A stretch of 64,000 bases of DNA from Tissierella simiarum. Lineage in GTDB: Bacteria > Bacillota > Clostridia > Tissierellales > Tissierellaceae. Under the pieces are notes generated by a model. That model had not been told where the DNA came from. It worked only from the letters and a program-made list of their open reading frames with translations, and made no database searches. The position numbers and the translations under genes were made by a program. The DNA lies in NCBI RefSeq assembly GCF_018917865.1, contig NZ_JAHLPM010000013.1, positions 31,402 to 95,401 of the forward strand. The letters run 5' to 3'. Below, one piece after another: positions 18,680-28,257 of this stretch (positions are counted from its first letter, which is position 1; each line of letters begins with the position of its first letter).

Positions 18680-19816
18680 ATGGAAAAAATAGAGTTAATA
18701 GCTACTTCTACTTTTGGATTAGAGGCAGTAGTTAAGAGAGAACTAATAAATTTAGGTTATGAAGATTTAATGGTGGAAAACGGAAAAATAACTTTTAAGG
18801 CAACAGAAAAAGATATTCCTAGGGCTAATTTATGGTTAAGAACGGCAGACAGAGTTTTACTTAAAGTAGGGGAATTTAAGGCTTTAACTTTTGAAGAACT
18901 CTTTGAAAAAACTAAAGCTCTACCTTGGGATGAGTGGATTACTGAAGATGGTGAGTTTACAGTAGAAGGAAAGAGCGTAGACTCTAAATTATTTAGCATA
19001 TCTGACTGCCAAGCTATAGTAAAAAAAGCAGTAGTAGAAAAACTAAAGACTAAGTATAATACAGAATGGTTTGAGGAAACTGGTGCTAAGTTTAAAATTC
19101 AAGTTTCTTTACTTAAAGATATTGCAACTTTAACAATAGATACTTCTGGTGATGCTCTTCATAAAAGAGGGTATAGAGATAGAAGTGTAGAAGCTCCATT
19201 AAAAGAAACTTTGGCAGCAGCTTTGATACAATTAAGTTTCTGGAATAAGGATAGACTATTGTTAGATCCTTTTTGTGGCTCAGGAACAATTCCTATTGAA
19301 GCTGCAATGATCGGTAAAAATATTGCTCCTGGTCTTGATAGAAATTTTGCATCGGAGGAATGGCCAAGAGTTAAAAAAGAATATTGGTCGGAAGCAAGAA
19401 AAGAAGCCTTTAAGTCTATAAAAAGCAATATAAAGTTAAATATAATGGGCTTTGATATAAACAGACATGCCATTGATATTGCTAGAGAAAATGCAGCTAA
19501 TTTTGGTTTGGAGGATGATATTACCTTTTATGTTAAGGATATGAGAGATATAGAATTAAAAAATGAATATGGTGTGGTTGTATGCAATCCTCCTTATGGT
19601 GAAAGAATTGGTGAAAAAAAGGAAATTGCTTTATTATATAAAGATTTGGGTAATAAGTTTATACAGCTAGATAATTGGTCTGTATACGTAATAACTTCAG
19701 AAGAAGACTTTGAAAGATATTATGGGAAAAAGGCAGATAAAAAGAGAAAACTTTTCAATGGAAGAATTAAGGTAGATTACTATCAATATTATGGACATAG
19801 ACCTCCTAAGAAATAA
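18680..19816 (+). CDS. THUMP-domain class I RNA methyltransferase (RlmL/YpsC-like)
   Basis: A 378-residue SAM-dependent methyltransferase. A THUMP RNA-binding domain occupies about residues 45-155. The catalytic domain has LLDPFCGSGTIPIEAA (SAM-binding motif I) near residue 195 and the VVCNPPYGERIG motif near residue 298. NPPY marks N-methylation of a base; homologues modify a guanine in 23S rRNA (the N-terminal part of E. coli RlmL, YpsC in Bacillus). The exact position is inferred. GGAGAG precedes the ATG. The cobalamin adenosyltransferase gene follows 37 bp downstream. Confidence 0.92.
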   Translation: MEKIELIATSTFGLEAVVKRELINLGYEDLMVENGKITFKATEKDIPRANLWLRTADRVLLKVGEFKALTFEELFEKTKALPWDEWITEDGEFTVEGKSVDSKLFSISDCQAIVKKAVVEKLKTKYNTEWFEETGAKFKIQVSLLKDIATLTIDTSGDALHKRGYRDRSVEAPLKETLAAALIQLSFWNKDRLLLDPFCGSGTIPIEAAMIGKNIAPGLDRNFASEEWPRVKKEYWSEARKEAFKSIKSNIKLNIMGFDINRHAIDIARENAANFGLEDDITFYVKDMRDIELKNEYGVVVCNPPYGERIGEKKEIALLYKDLGNKFIQLDNWSVYVITSEEDFERYYGKKADKKRKLFNGRIKVDYYQYYGHRPPKK

Positions 19817-19853
19817 AGGAGGATATAAATATAAAATTGGAAGGAGGAGCATC

Positions 19854-20384
19854 ATGGGAATTTATACTAAGACAGGAGATAAAGGAAGTACTAGTTTGTT
19901 TGACAATAAAAGGGTTTCAAAGGATGATATAAGAGTAGAAAGTTATGGAACTGTAGATGAGTTGGTTTCCTTTTTAGGATTAGCTAAAAATTATGTAGAA
20001 GATCAAGAGATATATGATTTAATACAGCACATACAAAATAAACTGTTTACTGTAGCTACCAATTTAGCTACGGAAGATAAATCTAAGGTAAAATACCATA
20101 TTGTTGAAGAAGATATTAATTTTTTAGAGAAAAGAATTGATGAATATATGGGAAGGTTAAATGATCCAAAAGGATTTATTGTACCTGGCTCAGGAAAAAA
20201 ATCTGCCCATCTTCACGTAGCAAGAACTGTGTGTAGAAGGGCAGAAAGAAGAATTATTACTTTGTCTAATGTTGCTGAAATAGATCCATTAGTTATAAAA
20301 TACGTAAATAGATTATCTGATGCAATATATGCTCTAGCAAGATACTTAGAAGAAAAGGAAGTAAGGGTGGATTTTAAAGCTTAA
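19854..20384 (+). CDS. Cob(I)alamin adenosyltransferase (PduO type)
   Basis: A 176-residue ATP:cob(I)alamin adenosyltransferase. Diagnostic elements are the N-terminal [18 protein letters not shown]-binding segment, [30 protein letters not shown] and [16 protein letters not shown]. It makes adenosylcobalamin, the cofactor of the methylmalonyl-CoA mutase encoded at 59-61 kb. The start at 19854 has AAGGAGGAGC 4-8 nt upstream; an upstream extension overlapping the methyltransferase gene has no ribosome site. It overlaps the 3' end of the convergent chemoreceptor gene by 11 bp, so there is no room for a terminator between them. Confidence 0.96.
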   Translation: MGIYTKTGDKGSTSLFDNKRVSKDDIRVESYGTVDELVSFLGLAKNYVEDQEIYDLIQHIQNKLFTVATNLATEDKSKVKYHIVEEDINFLEKRIDEYMGRLNDPKGFIVPGSGKKSAHLHVARTVCRRAERRIITLSNVAEIDPLVIKYVNRLSDAIYALARYLEEKEVRVDFKA

Positions 20385-21657
20385 CATATTCCACCATTTG
20401 ATGTAAGTCTTGAGCAATTTGAGAAAGATTTTCTATAGAAGAAGTAATTTCTTCCATGGAAGCTAAGTTGTTTTCAACAGCAGCTGCACTTGTTTCTGAA
20501 GCTGCTGTTGTTTCTTGTGATATAGCTGATATTTCAGAAGCTCTTTCTAAAATATAACCGCTATTATCTCTTACCTCTTTAGCAGCTCCAGATATTTTCA
20601 TTATTAAATTATTTATTTCATCTATTTTATTTATTAAATCATTGAAAGATCCTTTTGTAAGTTGAGCTACTTCTACTCCTTGTTGTACAACAGTATTAAC
20701 AAGTCCTATACTTTCTACTGCATTATGACCACTAGTAGAAACATTAGAAGTAATGGCAGATATTTCTTGTGAATAGTTATGAGTTGCATCTGCTAACTTT
20801 CTAATTTCTTCTGCAACGACAGCAAAACCACGTCCAAATTCTCCAGCTCTTGCTGCTTCAATAGCTGCATTTAAAGCTAATAAATTGGTTTGTTCAGCAA
20901 TCTCATTAATTATTAGTACTATACTATTAATATTATTAATCTCTTCATTTAGCTCCTTTATAATAGTTAAGGTATCCTTTGTACTATTGTCCATTAGATT
21001 AACCATATCTATAATTTTATCCATATCTTTATTCCCAGTTACAGCAGCTTTTGACATGGATAAAGAAAGATCAGTGGCTGTTTCGGTGTAATTTTCTGTG
21101 TTTATAGAAAGATTATTTAAATTAGATATAGCATCTCCTAATTCATTTATATTTCTTGAAGTATCTTCTGAACCTTTGGCAATTTCATTAATGCTAACAG
21201 AAATATTTTCCACGGATTCAGTAGTTTCTTCTATGACCAAAGAAAGATTTTGTGCATTAGTTGATAGTATATCAGATTGTTTTTTAACGTCTTTAGCCAT
21301 CTTTTTACTATTTTCTATTATAGTATCTATAGATTTATTAAGTCCAGAAAATTCCTTTTTATTCTTAACTTCTTTTAGCTGACTGAAATCCCCTTTAGCG
21401 ACATCCCCTATAGTACTGGATAACTGATTTAAATACTTGAATACCAGCCTGTCAAATATTATGTATCCAACTAATCCAATAATTCCCATATTTATCAATG
21501 CAGAAAGAATTAGTGATAATGCTGGACTAGTTTTTAAAAAACTTTCAATTACAGAAAATATGGCATTAGAAGCAATTATGCCGATGAATACTACTGTAAA
21601 GGTAATTAAAATAAATTTCATCTTTAACTGATTAAGTAAGTTTTCCTTTTCTTTCAT
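20374..21657 (-). CDS. Methyl-accepting chemotaxis-like protein without extracellular sensor
   Basis: A 427-residue signalling protein. Two membrane helices (about residues 12-34 and 44-66) are separated by only about ten residues, so there is no periplasmic ligand domain. A short HAMP-like segment and the full cytoplasmic coiled coil follow, with the tip [19 protein letters not shown] near residue 252. Such receptors may sense membrane state or intracellular signals, or act as a scaffold for CheA/CheW; the input is unknown. AGGAGC lies upstream of the ATG. The 359-bp gap to the next gene (21658-22016) holds promoter sequence but no gene that I can see. Confidence 0.9.
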   Translation of the reverse strand: MKEKENLLNQLKMKFILITFTVVFIGIIASNAIFSVIESFLKTSPALSLILSALINMGIIGLVGYIIFDRLVFKYLNQLSSTIGDVAKGDFSQLKEVKNKKEFSGLNKSIDTIIENSKKMAKDVKKQSDILSTNAQNLSLVIEETTESVENISVSINEIAKGSEDTSRNINELGDAISNLNNLSINTENYTETATDLSLSMSKAAVTGNKDMDKIIDMVNLMDNSTKDTLTIIKELNEEINNINSIVLIINEIAEQTNLLALNAAIEAARAGEFGRGFAVVAEEIRKLADATHNYSQEISAITSNVSTSGHNAVESIGLVNTVVQQGVEVAQLTKGSFNDLINKIDEINNLIMKISGAAKEVRDNSGYILERASEISAISQETTAASETSAAAVENNLASMEEITSSIENLSQIAQDLHQMVEYVKL

Positions 21658-21950
21658 AAAATAAAGCTCCTTTCCTGTTTTAATATATATATGATACTAT
21701 ATTTTGGTAATAAAGTTAAGTATCAAAGCTATAAGATTAATGAATTTATGGGACAATAACGAGATTATTTGATATAAATTTAGAGATTTCTTTCTTTAAT
21801 ATATTTTTAGTTCTATAGTAAGAGACTTTGCTTAACATATCTATAGAAATTATTTAAAAAATGGTATAATATATAGGTAAGTACATATGTTCTTAGAAAA
21901 GAATAAGTAATATTTTAACTGTTGAAAATAAAGAATAGTTAAAAAATTCT

Positions 21951-21979
21951 TTGTAATCTTTTTGAGAATATGTTATTAT
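21951..21979 (+). promoter_or_regulatory. Candidate promoter of the PAS-PP2C gene
   Basis: TTGTAA (21951-21956), 17-bp spacer and TATTAT (21974-21979), 37 bp before the start codon. The -35 matches four of six consensus positions. Nothing else in 21658-21950 could be assigned. Confidence 0.45.
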
Positions 21980-22016
21980 GAGTAGAAGTACCAAATATTT
22001 CATATAGGTGATTGGT

Positions 22017-23141
22017 ATGTTAAGAAAAGAGATTTTAAATCTTGTAGAAAGCAAGGTAGAAGAGTATAGCATGTTAAATTATCATGTACTAGAAAGTATG
22101 GCAGACTGGGTTAGAGTTGTAAATAAAGAAGGTATTATTATCTATGCCAACAAGACTATGAAAGAAGCTGTAGGAGATAATATTATTGGTACTAAGTGCT
22201 ACCAAGTTCATGGTAAAGAAAAACCCTGTAGATTTTGTATTGCAGAGAGAAGCATGGCTACTGGAGAAATAGTTCAAAAAGAAGAAAAGATTAATGGTAG
22301 ATACTTTTCTGTGAAATCTTCTCCTGTTCTTAATTGTAATGGAGAAATATTTGCTGCTGTTGAAGTTTTTAGAGATGTAACTCGTGAAAGAAAGTTGGAA
22401 CTTGAGTTAATAGAAAAGAATAAGAAGATGAGCAAAGACTTATTGTTTGCAAAGAAGATACAAGAAAAGATTTTGCCAAGTAAAGATACTCTAGAAAAGC
22501 TAAAAGTAGATTATTTATATAAGCCTTCAGAAATGCTAAGTGGAGATATGTTTGATGTTTTTCATGTAGATGAAGAAAATATAGGTATATATATTAGCGA
22601 TGTAGCTGGTCATGGTATAGCTGCTTCTATGATGACTATGTTTATTAGACAGACTATGAGAGCTATAAAAGATGATATATTAAGTCCATCTATTGCTTTA
22701 TCTGAGCTTCATCGTAGATTTAGTACTTTAAATCTAGAAGTAGATAAATATTTTACTATTTTTTATGGAGTATTTAATAAAGAAACTTACCAATTTAAAT
22801 ATGCTAATGCAGGTCATAATTGTATTCCTATAAAATATGGTAATGATGATGTAGAGTTATTGAAGGTTAAAGGCTATCCTATATCTCTTATATTTAATGA
22901 AATATCATACGAAGAAAAGAAAATTCAACTAAAAAAAGAAGATAAAATACTATTTTATACAGATGGAATAACGGAAGCTAAAGATAAAAGCGGAAAAGAT
23001 TTTGGTGTAGAAGGAGTTATGGAAGCTATTTATAGTAAAAATAATAATATATTAAAAGAAATTGAGGAAAATATTATAAACCATAGTTGGGGCGAACAAG
23101 AAGATGATTTTGCTCTAGTGTTAATGGAAGTAATCGAATAG
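22017..23141 (+). CDS. PAS domain plus PP2C-type (RsbU/SpoIIE-like) serine phosphatase
   Basis: A 374-residue soluble regulator. An N-terminal PAS domain (about 18-125, with ADWVRVVNKEGIIIYANK) contains several cysteines (KCYQVHGKEKPCRFC), which suggests a redox or metal/heme-linked sensor. A short coiled linker leads to a PPM phosphatase domain: SGDMFDVF for metal binding, ISDVAGHGIAASMMTMF, and FYTDGITEAKD near the C-terminus. Such proteins dephosphorylate anti-anti-sigma proteins in partner-switching pathways. No RsbV/RsbW partner is in the window. The start ATG at 22017 has TAGGTG at 6-nt spacing. Confidence 0.9.
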   Translation: MLRKEILNLVESKVEEYSMLNYHVLESMADWVRVVNKEGIIIYANKTMKEAVGDNIIGTKCYQVHGKEKPCRFCIAERSMATGEIVQKEEKINGRYFSVKSSPVLNCNGEIFAAVEVFRDVTRERKLELELIEKNKKMSKDLLFAKKIQEKILPSKDTLEKLKVDYLYKPSEMLSGDMFDVFHVDEENIGIYISDVAGHGIAASMMTMFIRQTMRAIKDDILSPSIALSELHRRFSTLNLEVDKYFTIFYGVFNKETYQFKYANAGHNCIPIKYGNDDVELLKVKGYPISLIFNEISYEEKKIQLKKEDKILFYTDGITEAKDKSGKDFGVEGVMEAIYSKNNNILKEIEENIINHSWGEQEDDFALVLMEVIE

Positions 23142-23142
23142 C

Positions 23143-23175
23143 AAAATCCCAGAATGGACAATTCTGGGATTTTTT
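23143..23175 (+). terminator. Terminator of the PAS-PP2C gene
   Basis: A 13-bp stem (AAAATCCCAGAAT and complement) with a GGACA loop and T run directly follows the stop codon. Confidence 0.85.
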
Positions 23176-23189
23176 AAGGAGGATAAAGA

Positions 23190-24494
23190 ATGAATATTAG
23201 CCTTGATTATACTAATTCTTTTATTGAAAAACATGAATTAGATCATATTAAATCATTTATTTGTGATAGCCAAGAACTTTTACATAGTGGTAGAGGTCCT
23301 GGAAAGGATTTCATTGGGTGGGTAGATCTGCCTAAGGACTACGATAAAGAGGAATTTAACAAAATAAAAGAAGCTGCGAACAAAATTAAAGATGATTCCG
23401 ATGTCTTAATAGTCATTGGAATAGGTGGATCATACTTGGGTGCTAGAGCATGTATAGAAGCACTTAGTCATTCTTTTTATAACATATTATCTAAAGAAAA
23501 AAGAAAGACTCCGGAAATTTATTATGTGGGAAATAATATAAGCAGTTCTTATATACTAGATCTATTTGATGTAATAGAAGGGAAAAATATCAGTTTAAAT
23601 GTAATATCTAAATCGGGAACAACTACAGAACCAGCTATAGCCTTTAGAATTTTTAAAGAATATATGGAAAATAAGTATGGAAGAGAAGAAGCTAAAAATA
23701 GAATATATGCAACTACAGACAAGTCTAAAGGAGCGTTAAGAGAACTGACAGAAAAAGAAGGCTATACTTCCTTTGTAATTCCGGACAATATAGGAGGAAG
23801 ATACTCCATATTAACATCAGTAGGTCTTTTACCAATAGCAGTAGCAGGAATAGATATAGATAATCTAATGGAAGGAGCCTATTCTGGAATGAAAGAGTAT
23901 TCAAATCCAGATATGGAGGATAACATATGTTACCAGTATGCAGCTCTTAGAAATATTTTGTATAATAAAGGAAAAGACATTGAGATTCTTGTAAGTTATG
24001 AACCATATTTATATTATTTATCTGAATGGTGGAAGCAACTCTATGGGGAAAGTGAAGGCAAAGACGGGAAAGGAATTTATCCTGCAGCTGCTAATTTCAC
24101 TACAGACCTTCATTCCTTGGGACAATTAATTCAAGACGGTAAAAGAAATTTATTTGAAACTACAATTAATGTAGAAAAGCCTAAAAAAGATCTAGAGATA
24201 AAAGAGGATAAATTAAATCTAGATGGACTTAACTTTCTTAAAGGAAAAACTATAGATTTCGTAAATAAAAGAGCTTTTGAAGGAACTTTAATGGCTCATA
24301 CTAAAGGGAACGTTCCAAATATAATAATAAATGTCCCAGAAGTTAATGAATATTATTTTGGAAAATTAGTATACTTTTTTGAAAAAGCTTGTGCCATAAG
24401 TGGATACACTTTAGGGGTAAATCCCTTTGACCAACCAGGGGTAGAAGAATATAAAAAAAATATGTTTAGATTGCTAGGAAAGCCAGGCTACTAA
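23190..24494 (+). CDS. pgi: Glucose-6-phosphate isomerase
   Basis: A 434-residue phosphoglucose isomerase of the shorter Firmicute type, interconverting glucose 6-phosphate and fructose 6-phosphate. It has [17 protein letters not shown] near residue 77 and the [10 protein letters not shown] phosphate-binding loop near 145. The active-site region [14 protein letters not shown] lies near residue 208, the catalytic Glu segment around [20 protein letters not shown] near 298, and the C-terminal lysine motif in [21 protein letters not shown] precedes the ATG. It is bounded by terminators and appears monocistronic. Confidence 0.97.
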   Translation: MNISLDYTNSFIEKHELDHIKSFICDSQELLHSGRGPGKDFIGWVDLPKDYDKEEFNKIKEAANKIKDDSDVLIVIGIGGSYLGARACIEALSHSFYNILSKEKRKTPEIYYVGNNISSSYILDLFDVIEGKNISLNVISKSGTTTEPAIAFRIFKEYMENKYGREEAKNRIYATTDKSKGALRELTEKEGYTSFVIPDNIGGRYSILTSVGLLPIAVAGIDIDNLMEGAYSGMKEYSNPDMEDNICYQYAALRNILYNKGKDIEILVSYEPYLYYLSEWWKQLYGESEGKDGKGIYPAAANFTTDLHSLGQLIQDGKRNLFETTINVEKPKKDLEIKEDKLNLDGLNFLKGKTIDFVNKRAFEGTLMAHTKGNVPNIIINVPEVNEYYFGKLVYFFEKACAISGYTLGVNPFDQPGVEEYKKNMFRLLGKPGY

Positions 24495-24515
24495 TAATAG
24501 GAAGTCTAATTATTT

Positions 24516-24561
24516 AAAATAGTAAAAGGAATGGTTGAAAAACCATTCCTTTTACTATTTT
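24516..24561. terminator. Bidirectional terminator between pgi and the nitroreductase gene
   Basis: A perfect 21-bp stem (24516-24536 with 24541-24561) and a GAAA tetraloop between convergent genes, with T-rich flanks on both strands. Confidence 0.85.
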
Positions 24562-25192
24562 ATTCAATTATAGTGACTACTTCTTCTAAAGGTTTTCTTT
24601 TAGGGCTATGTAATTCAGATTCTACTGGAACACCTATAGGAGTCATACAAGCTAAAGAATAACCTTCCTTTGTAAAACCTAAATATTCTTGAATTTCAGC
24701 TTTAGCAAACATAGGACCTGTCATCCAGCAACCACCATATCCTAAAGATGCAGCAGCTAATAATAAATTTTCCATGGCAGCTCCAATATTTTGAATTCCT
24801 GGATTATGAGAAGAAAAAGCAGCAATATCTTTTTCAGTTGCATTTTCTCCTAAAAAGATTTCAGCACCAGTTATAGGATAAGGTCCAACAAATAAAAATA
24901 CTGTTAGTGGAGCCGCTTTAAAAAAAGTACAGAAGTTAAGATATGATAAAAGTTTACTTTTCTTTTCTTCGTCTTTTATTTTTCTTGCAGCAGTGTTAAC
25001 CTTATCCTCAATTATCTTAGCAATATGGTTTAATTTTTCTTTATTTTTTACAACAACAAAGTGCCAATTTTGAAGGTTCTTTCCTGAAGGAGCTTGAGTG
25101 GCGGCCTTAAGAATTTTTTTTAAATCTTCCATTGGAACTTCTTTATCTTGAAATTTTCTAATACTATGACGATTGTAAATATAATCCAACAT
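24560..25192 (-). CDS. Nitroreductase-family FMN oxidoreductase
   Basis: A 210-residue member of the nitroreductase fold. The N-terminal YNRHSIRKFQDKEVP and the APSGKNLQNWHFVVV segment form the FMN-phosphate site, and GCWMTGP is the usual mid-protein motif. These homodimeric flavoenzymes reduce nitro compounds, quinones or related acceptors with NAD(P)H; the physiological substrate cannot be told from sequence. AGAGGTG upstream of the ATG serves as ribosome site. Monocistronic, convergent with pgi. Confidence 0.92.
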   Translation of the reverse strand: MLDYIYNRHSIRKFQDKEVPMEDLKKILKAATQAPSGKNLQNWHFVVVKNKEKLNHIAKIIEDKVNTAARKIKDEEKKSKLLSYLNFCTFFKAAPLTVFLFVGPYPITGAEIFLGENATEKDIAAFSSHNPGIQNIGAAMENLLLAAASLGYGGCWMTGPMFAKAEIQEYLGFTKEGYSLACMTPIGVPVESELHSPKRKPLEEVVTIIE

Positions 25193-25300
25193 TTAATCAC
25201 CTCTTTAATAATTTTATATATCTATTATACCCCAAGGGGCTAGAAAAGTGATATAATAAAAGAAAGAAAAAAGAAGTTGTTAATAATATATCAATCTTAG

Positions 25301-25329
25301 TTGATTTATTGTTTTTTATTTGATAAAAT
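25301..25329 (+). promoter_or_regulatory. Candidate promoter of crt-hbd
   Basis: TTGATT (25301-25306), 17-bp spacer and TAAAAT (25324-25329), 35 bp before the crt start. It matches vegetative promoter spacing. Confidence 0.5.
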
Positions 25330-25364
25330 ATAAACAAAGTTTATTTCCGATAGGAGGAGATTGG

Positions 25365-26144
25365 ATGAACTGGGAAAACTTATTATTAAAAAAAGAAGGA
25401 AACATAGGCATATTATCTATTAACAGACCAAACGCTTTAAACGCATTAAACTCCCAAGTATTAGATGAGTTAAAAGATGCAATAGAAGTTATTGAAAAAG
25501 ATGAAGAGATACATATAATAATACTTACTGGAGAAGGAAGGGCTTTTGTTGCAGGGGCAGATATTGGAGAAATGAAAGGTATGAACCCCCAAGAAGCAAG
25601 ATGTTTTGCAGAAAAAGGACTAAGCATTTTTAGAAAGATTGAATTAATGGAAAAACCAGTAATTGCAGCTATTAATGGATTTGCATTAGGTGGAGGCTGT
25701 GAACTTTCTATGTGCTGTGATATTAGAATTGCTTCTGAAAAAGCTAAGTTTGGACAGCCAGAAGTAGGATTAGGAATAACTCCTGGTTTTGCTGGAACTC
25801 AAAGATTATCTAGATTGGTTGGTATAGGAAAAGCTAAAGAATTGATATTTACTTGTGATATAGTTGATGCTGAAGAAGCTTATAGAATAGGATTAGTTAA
25901 TAAGGTAGTACCACTAGAAGACTTAATGAAGGAAGCTGTAGAAGTGGCAAATAAAATCTTATCTAAAGGGCAATTAGCCGTAAGATATTCAAAGGCAGCA
26001 ATAAATAGAGGAATAGAAACGGATTTAGAAACAGGAATGGCCATTGAGAAGGATTTATTTGGATTGTGTTTTGCTACAGAAGATCAAAAAGAAGGTATGG
26101 GGGCGTTTTTAGAGAAACGTACACCTAACTATAAATTAAGATAA
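25365..26144 (+). CDS. crt: Enoyl-CoA hydratase / crotonase
   Basis: A 259-residue crotonase-fold hydratase that interconverts crotonyl-CoA and 3-hydroxybutyryl-CoA, a step of butyrate formation or fatty-acid/amino-acid oxidation. The oxyanion-hole elements are [13 protein letters not shown] and [12 protein letters not shown]. The two catalytic glutamates are in CELSM and [11 protein letters not shown]. The start at 25365 has AGGAGGAG at suitable spacing; an upstream in-frame start lacks one. hbd follows 16 bp downstream, so the pair is co-transcribed. Acyl-CoA dehydrogenase and thiolase genes of a full butyrate operon are absent here. Confidence 0.93.
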   Translation: MNWENLLLKKEGNIGILSINRPNALNALNSQVLDELKDAIEVIEKDEEIHIIILTGEGRAFVAGADIGEMKGMNPQEARCFAEKGLSIFRKIELMEKPVIAAINGFALGGGCELSMCCDIRIASEKAKFGQPEVGLGITPGFAGTQRLSRLVGIGKAKELIFTCDIVDAEEAYRIGLVNKVVPLEDLMKEAVEVANKILSKGQLAVRYSKAAINRGIETDLETGMAIEKDLFGLCFATEDQKEGMGAFLEKRTPNYKLR

Positions 26145-26160
26145 TTTTGGAGGTGCTTTT

Positions 26161-27015
26161 ATGAAAAAAATTGGAATACTTGGAAGAGGAACTATGGCTT
26201 CTGGAATAGTTCAAATATTTGCAGAAAAGGATTATGAAGTAGTTATGTGGGTAAGAACTATTGACGAAGCTAATCCAAGAGCTAGTATTAAAGTTGTTGA
26301 AAAAAATTTAGATAGACTTGTTCAAAAAGAAAGAATGACAAAAGAAGCAATGGATAACGCTCTAAGTAAAATATCCATTACCACATGTTACGAAGATTTA
26401 AAAGATTGTGATTTAGTAATAGAAGCAATATCTGAAGATATGTGTGTTAAAAAAGATACCTTTAAAAAACTTGATGAATTATGTAAAGCGGAAGCTATCC
26501 TTGCAACAAATACTTCATCCTTATCAATAACAGAAATAGCTAACTCAACTAATAGACCAGATAAAGTAATTGGAATGCACTTTTTCAATCCAGTTCCAAT
26601 GATGAAATTAGTAGAAGTTATTAAAGGAATTGCTACTTCCGAAGAAACTAAAAATACTATAGTGGAATTATCTAAAGAACTTGGAAAAACTCCTGTAGAG
26701 GTAGAAGAAGCTCCTGGTTTTGTAGTTAATAGAATTTTAATACCTATGATAAATGAAGCAGTAGGAATTCTTGGTGACGGTGTAGCGAAAGCTGCTGATA
26801 TAGACGAGGCTATGAAGTTAGGAGCAAATCATCCAATGGGACCATTAGCTTTAGCAGATTTAATTGGATTGGACGTTTGTTTAGCTATAATGGATGTATT
26901 ATACAATGAATTTGGTGATTCTAAATATAGAGCTCATCCACTACTAAGAAAGATGGTTAGAGGTGGACTATTAGGAAGAAAAACTAAAAAAGGTTTCTTT
27001 GATTATTCTAAATAA
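26161..27015 (+). CDS. hbd: 3-hydroxybutyryl-CoA dehydrogenase
   Basis: A 284-residue 3-hydroxyacyl-CoA dehydrogenase that interconverts acetoacetyl-CoA and (S)-3-hydroxybutyryl-CoA. It has NTSSLSITE, the catalytic-histidine segment [28 protein letters not shown] and the C-terminal LGANHPMGP domain. The dinucleotide loop reads GRGTMASG instead of GAGTMGSG, and the strand-2 end reads MWVRT with no acidic residue. Both features suggest NADP(H) rather than NAD(H), as in the NADP-linked Clostridium kluyveri enzyme (inferred). It follows crt by 16 bp with GGAGG upstream. Confidence 0.95.
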   Translation: MKKIGILGRGTMASGIVQIFAEKDYEVVMWVRTIDEANPRASIKVVEKNLDRLVQKERMTKEAMDNALSKISITTCYEDLKDCDLVIEAISEDMCVKKDTFKKLDELCKAEAILATNTSSLSITEIANSTNRPDKVIGMHFFNPVPMMKLVEVIKGIATSEETKNTIVELSKELGKTPVEVEEAPGFVVNRILIPMINEAVGILGDGVAKAADIDEAMKLGANHPMGPLALADLIGLDVCLAIMDVLYNEFGDSKYRAHPLLRKMVRGGLLGRKTKKGFFDYSK

Positions 27016-27020
27016 ATTTG

Positions 27021-27049
27021 AATCCTCCAGTGAAAACTGGAGGATTTTT
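27021..27049 (+). terminator. Terminator of crt-hbd
   Basis: An 11-bp perfect stem (AATCCTCCAGT and complement) with a GAAA loop and T run just after the hbd stop codon. Confidence 0.88.
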
Positions 27050-27116
27050 GCTATATAAAAAAACAGATTGGTTACAATATATTAAAATAGTAGTTCTTTT
27101 GAAAGGTGGCTATTAG

Positions 27117-28130
27117 ATGAAAACTTTTCTAAAAGTTTTTATAATATCCTTTATCTGTTTTTTTATTGCTATATTTCTTGGTTCTTATTCATATTTAAAA
27201 GAGAAAGATATAGATATAGATATACCTAATAACTTAGGAGATATTGTATATGAAAATGAATTAATAAATAGAGGGTTAACAAAAAAAGACACAGTAGAAG
27301 AAGTAAAAGTCAAGGAACCTGAATTTTATACTTCTTTAGAAGAAGCTGTAGAAAAGAGTAATAGGGTTAACTTTATTTTTTTAGGTATGGAAGATGTAAG
27401 AACGGATGCAATTTTATTTGTTTCTTTCTGTCCTGACACTAAAAAAGTAGATTTAGTTTCTATACCTAGAGATACTTATATTCATAGGAAAGGTTATAAT
27501 AGGGGAGAACAAAGAAAAATAAATTCTGTATATGGAGATCATGGCGTGTCAGGAGTAAAAAAAACCGTAAGCTATATATTAGAAAAGGTTCCCATCCATC
27601 ATTATGTTATGTTAGACTATGAAGGTGTAGAAAAAATAATAGATTCTGTAGGAGGAGTAGAAGTAGTAGTGCCTTTTCCTATGAAATACAGTGATCCAAC
27701 AGCAAAGCCTCCTCTTTATATTAATATAGCAGAAGGTAAACAAACATTAGATGGAAAAAAATCCTTACAATTTTTAAGATATAGGAAGGGAAATAATAAT
27801 AAAGGTGGTTATATAGATGGCGATTTAGGTAGGATAAATGCTCAGCAGCAATTTTTAAAATCTTTTGTTGATAAAAGTTTATCCTATAAGTTACCAGTAG
27901 TAATTAAAAAAGGATTTGAGTATGTAAAGACAGATATAAATTTATTCGAAGGATTAGCTTATGGAAAGAATGCCATAGGAATAAAAAATGAAGATTTTAG
28001 ATTTACAACATTGCCAGGAAAACCAGAATTTAGAAAAATAGATAAAAAAGTTTTATCCTTTTATATTCATAATCCTAAAGAGACAAAAAAAATCCTAGAA
28101 GGTATATACAATGTAAATCCATCCCATTAA
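27117..28130 (+). CDS. LytR-CpsA-Psr (LCP) family cell-wall glycopolymer ligase
   Basis: A 337-residue membrane-anchored protein. One N-terminal transmembrane helix (about residues 5-25) leads to an extracellular LCP catalytic domain. Family motifs are RTDAILFVS, VSIPRDTY with the key Arg and Asp residues, and QFLRYRKG with the conserved arginines near residue 220. LCP enzymes transfer undecaprenyl-phosphate-linked polymers such as teichoic acids or capsule to peptidoglycan. AAAGGTGG lies upstream of the ATG. No polymer biosynthesis genes are adjacent, so the acceptor polymer is unknown. Confidence 0.92.
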   Translation: MKTFLKVFIISFICFFIAIFLGSYSYLKEKDIDIDIPNNLGDIVYENELINRGLTKKDTVEEVKVKEPEFYTSLEEAVEKSNRVNFIFLGMEDVRTDAILFVSFCPDTKKVDLVSIPRDTYIHRKGYNRGEQRKINSVYGDHGVSGVKKTVSYILEKVPIHHYVMLDYEGVEKIIDSVGGVEVVVPFPMKYSDPTAKPPLYINIAEGKQTLDGKKSLQFLRYRKGNNNKGGYIDGDLGRINAQQQFLKSFVDKSLSYKLPVVIKKGFEYVKTDINLFEGLAYGKNAIGIKNEDFRFTTLPGKPEFRKIDKKVLSFYIHNPKETKKILEGIYNVNPSH

Positions 28131-28167
28131 ATCAGGATTACAGAGAAGTTACAATTCATTTTAAATT

Positions 28168-28200
28168 AGCACAAGATACAAGTTGTATCCTGTGCTTTTT
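28168..28200 (+). terminator. Terminator of the LCP gene
   Basis: A 12-bp stem (28168-28179 with 28185-28196, one mismatch) and a T run, 37 nt after the stop codon. Confidence 0.75.
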
Positions 28201-28257
28201 ATTGTTCTATAGGTGAATAAAAATTAAATTAATCAATTAGGATATACCTAAATTTAC

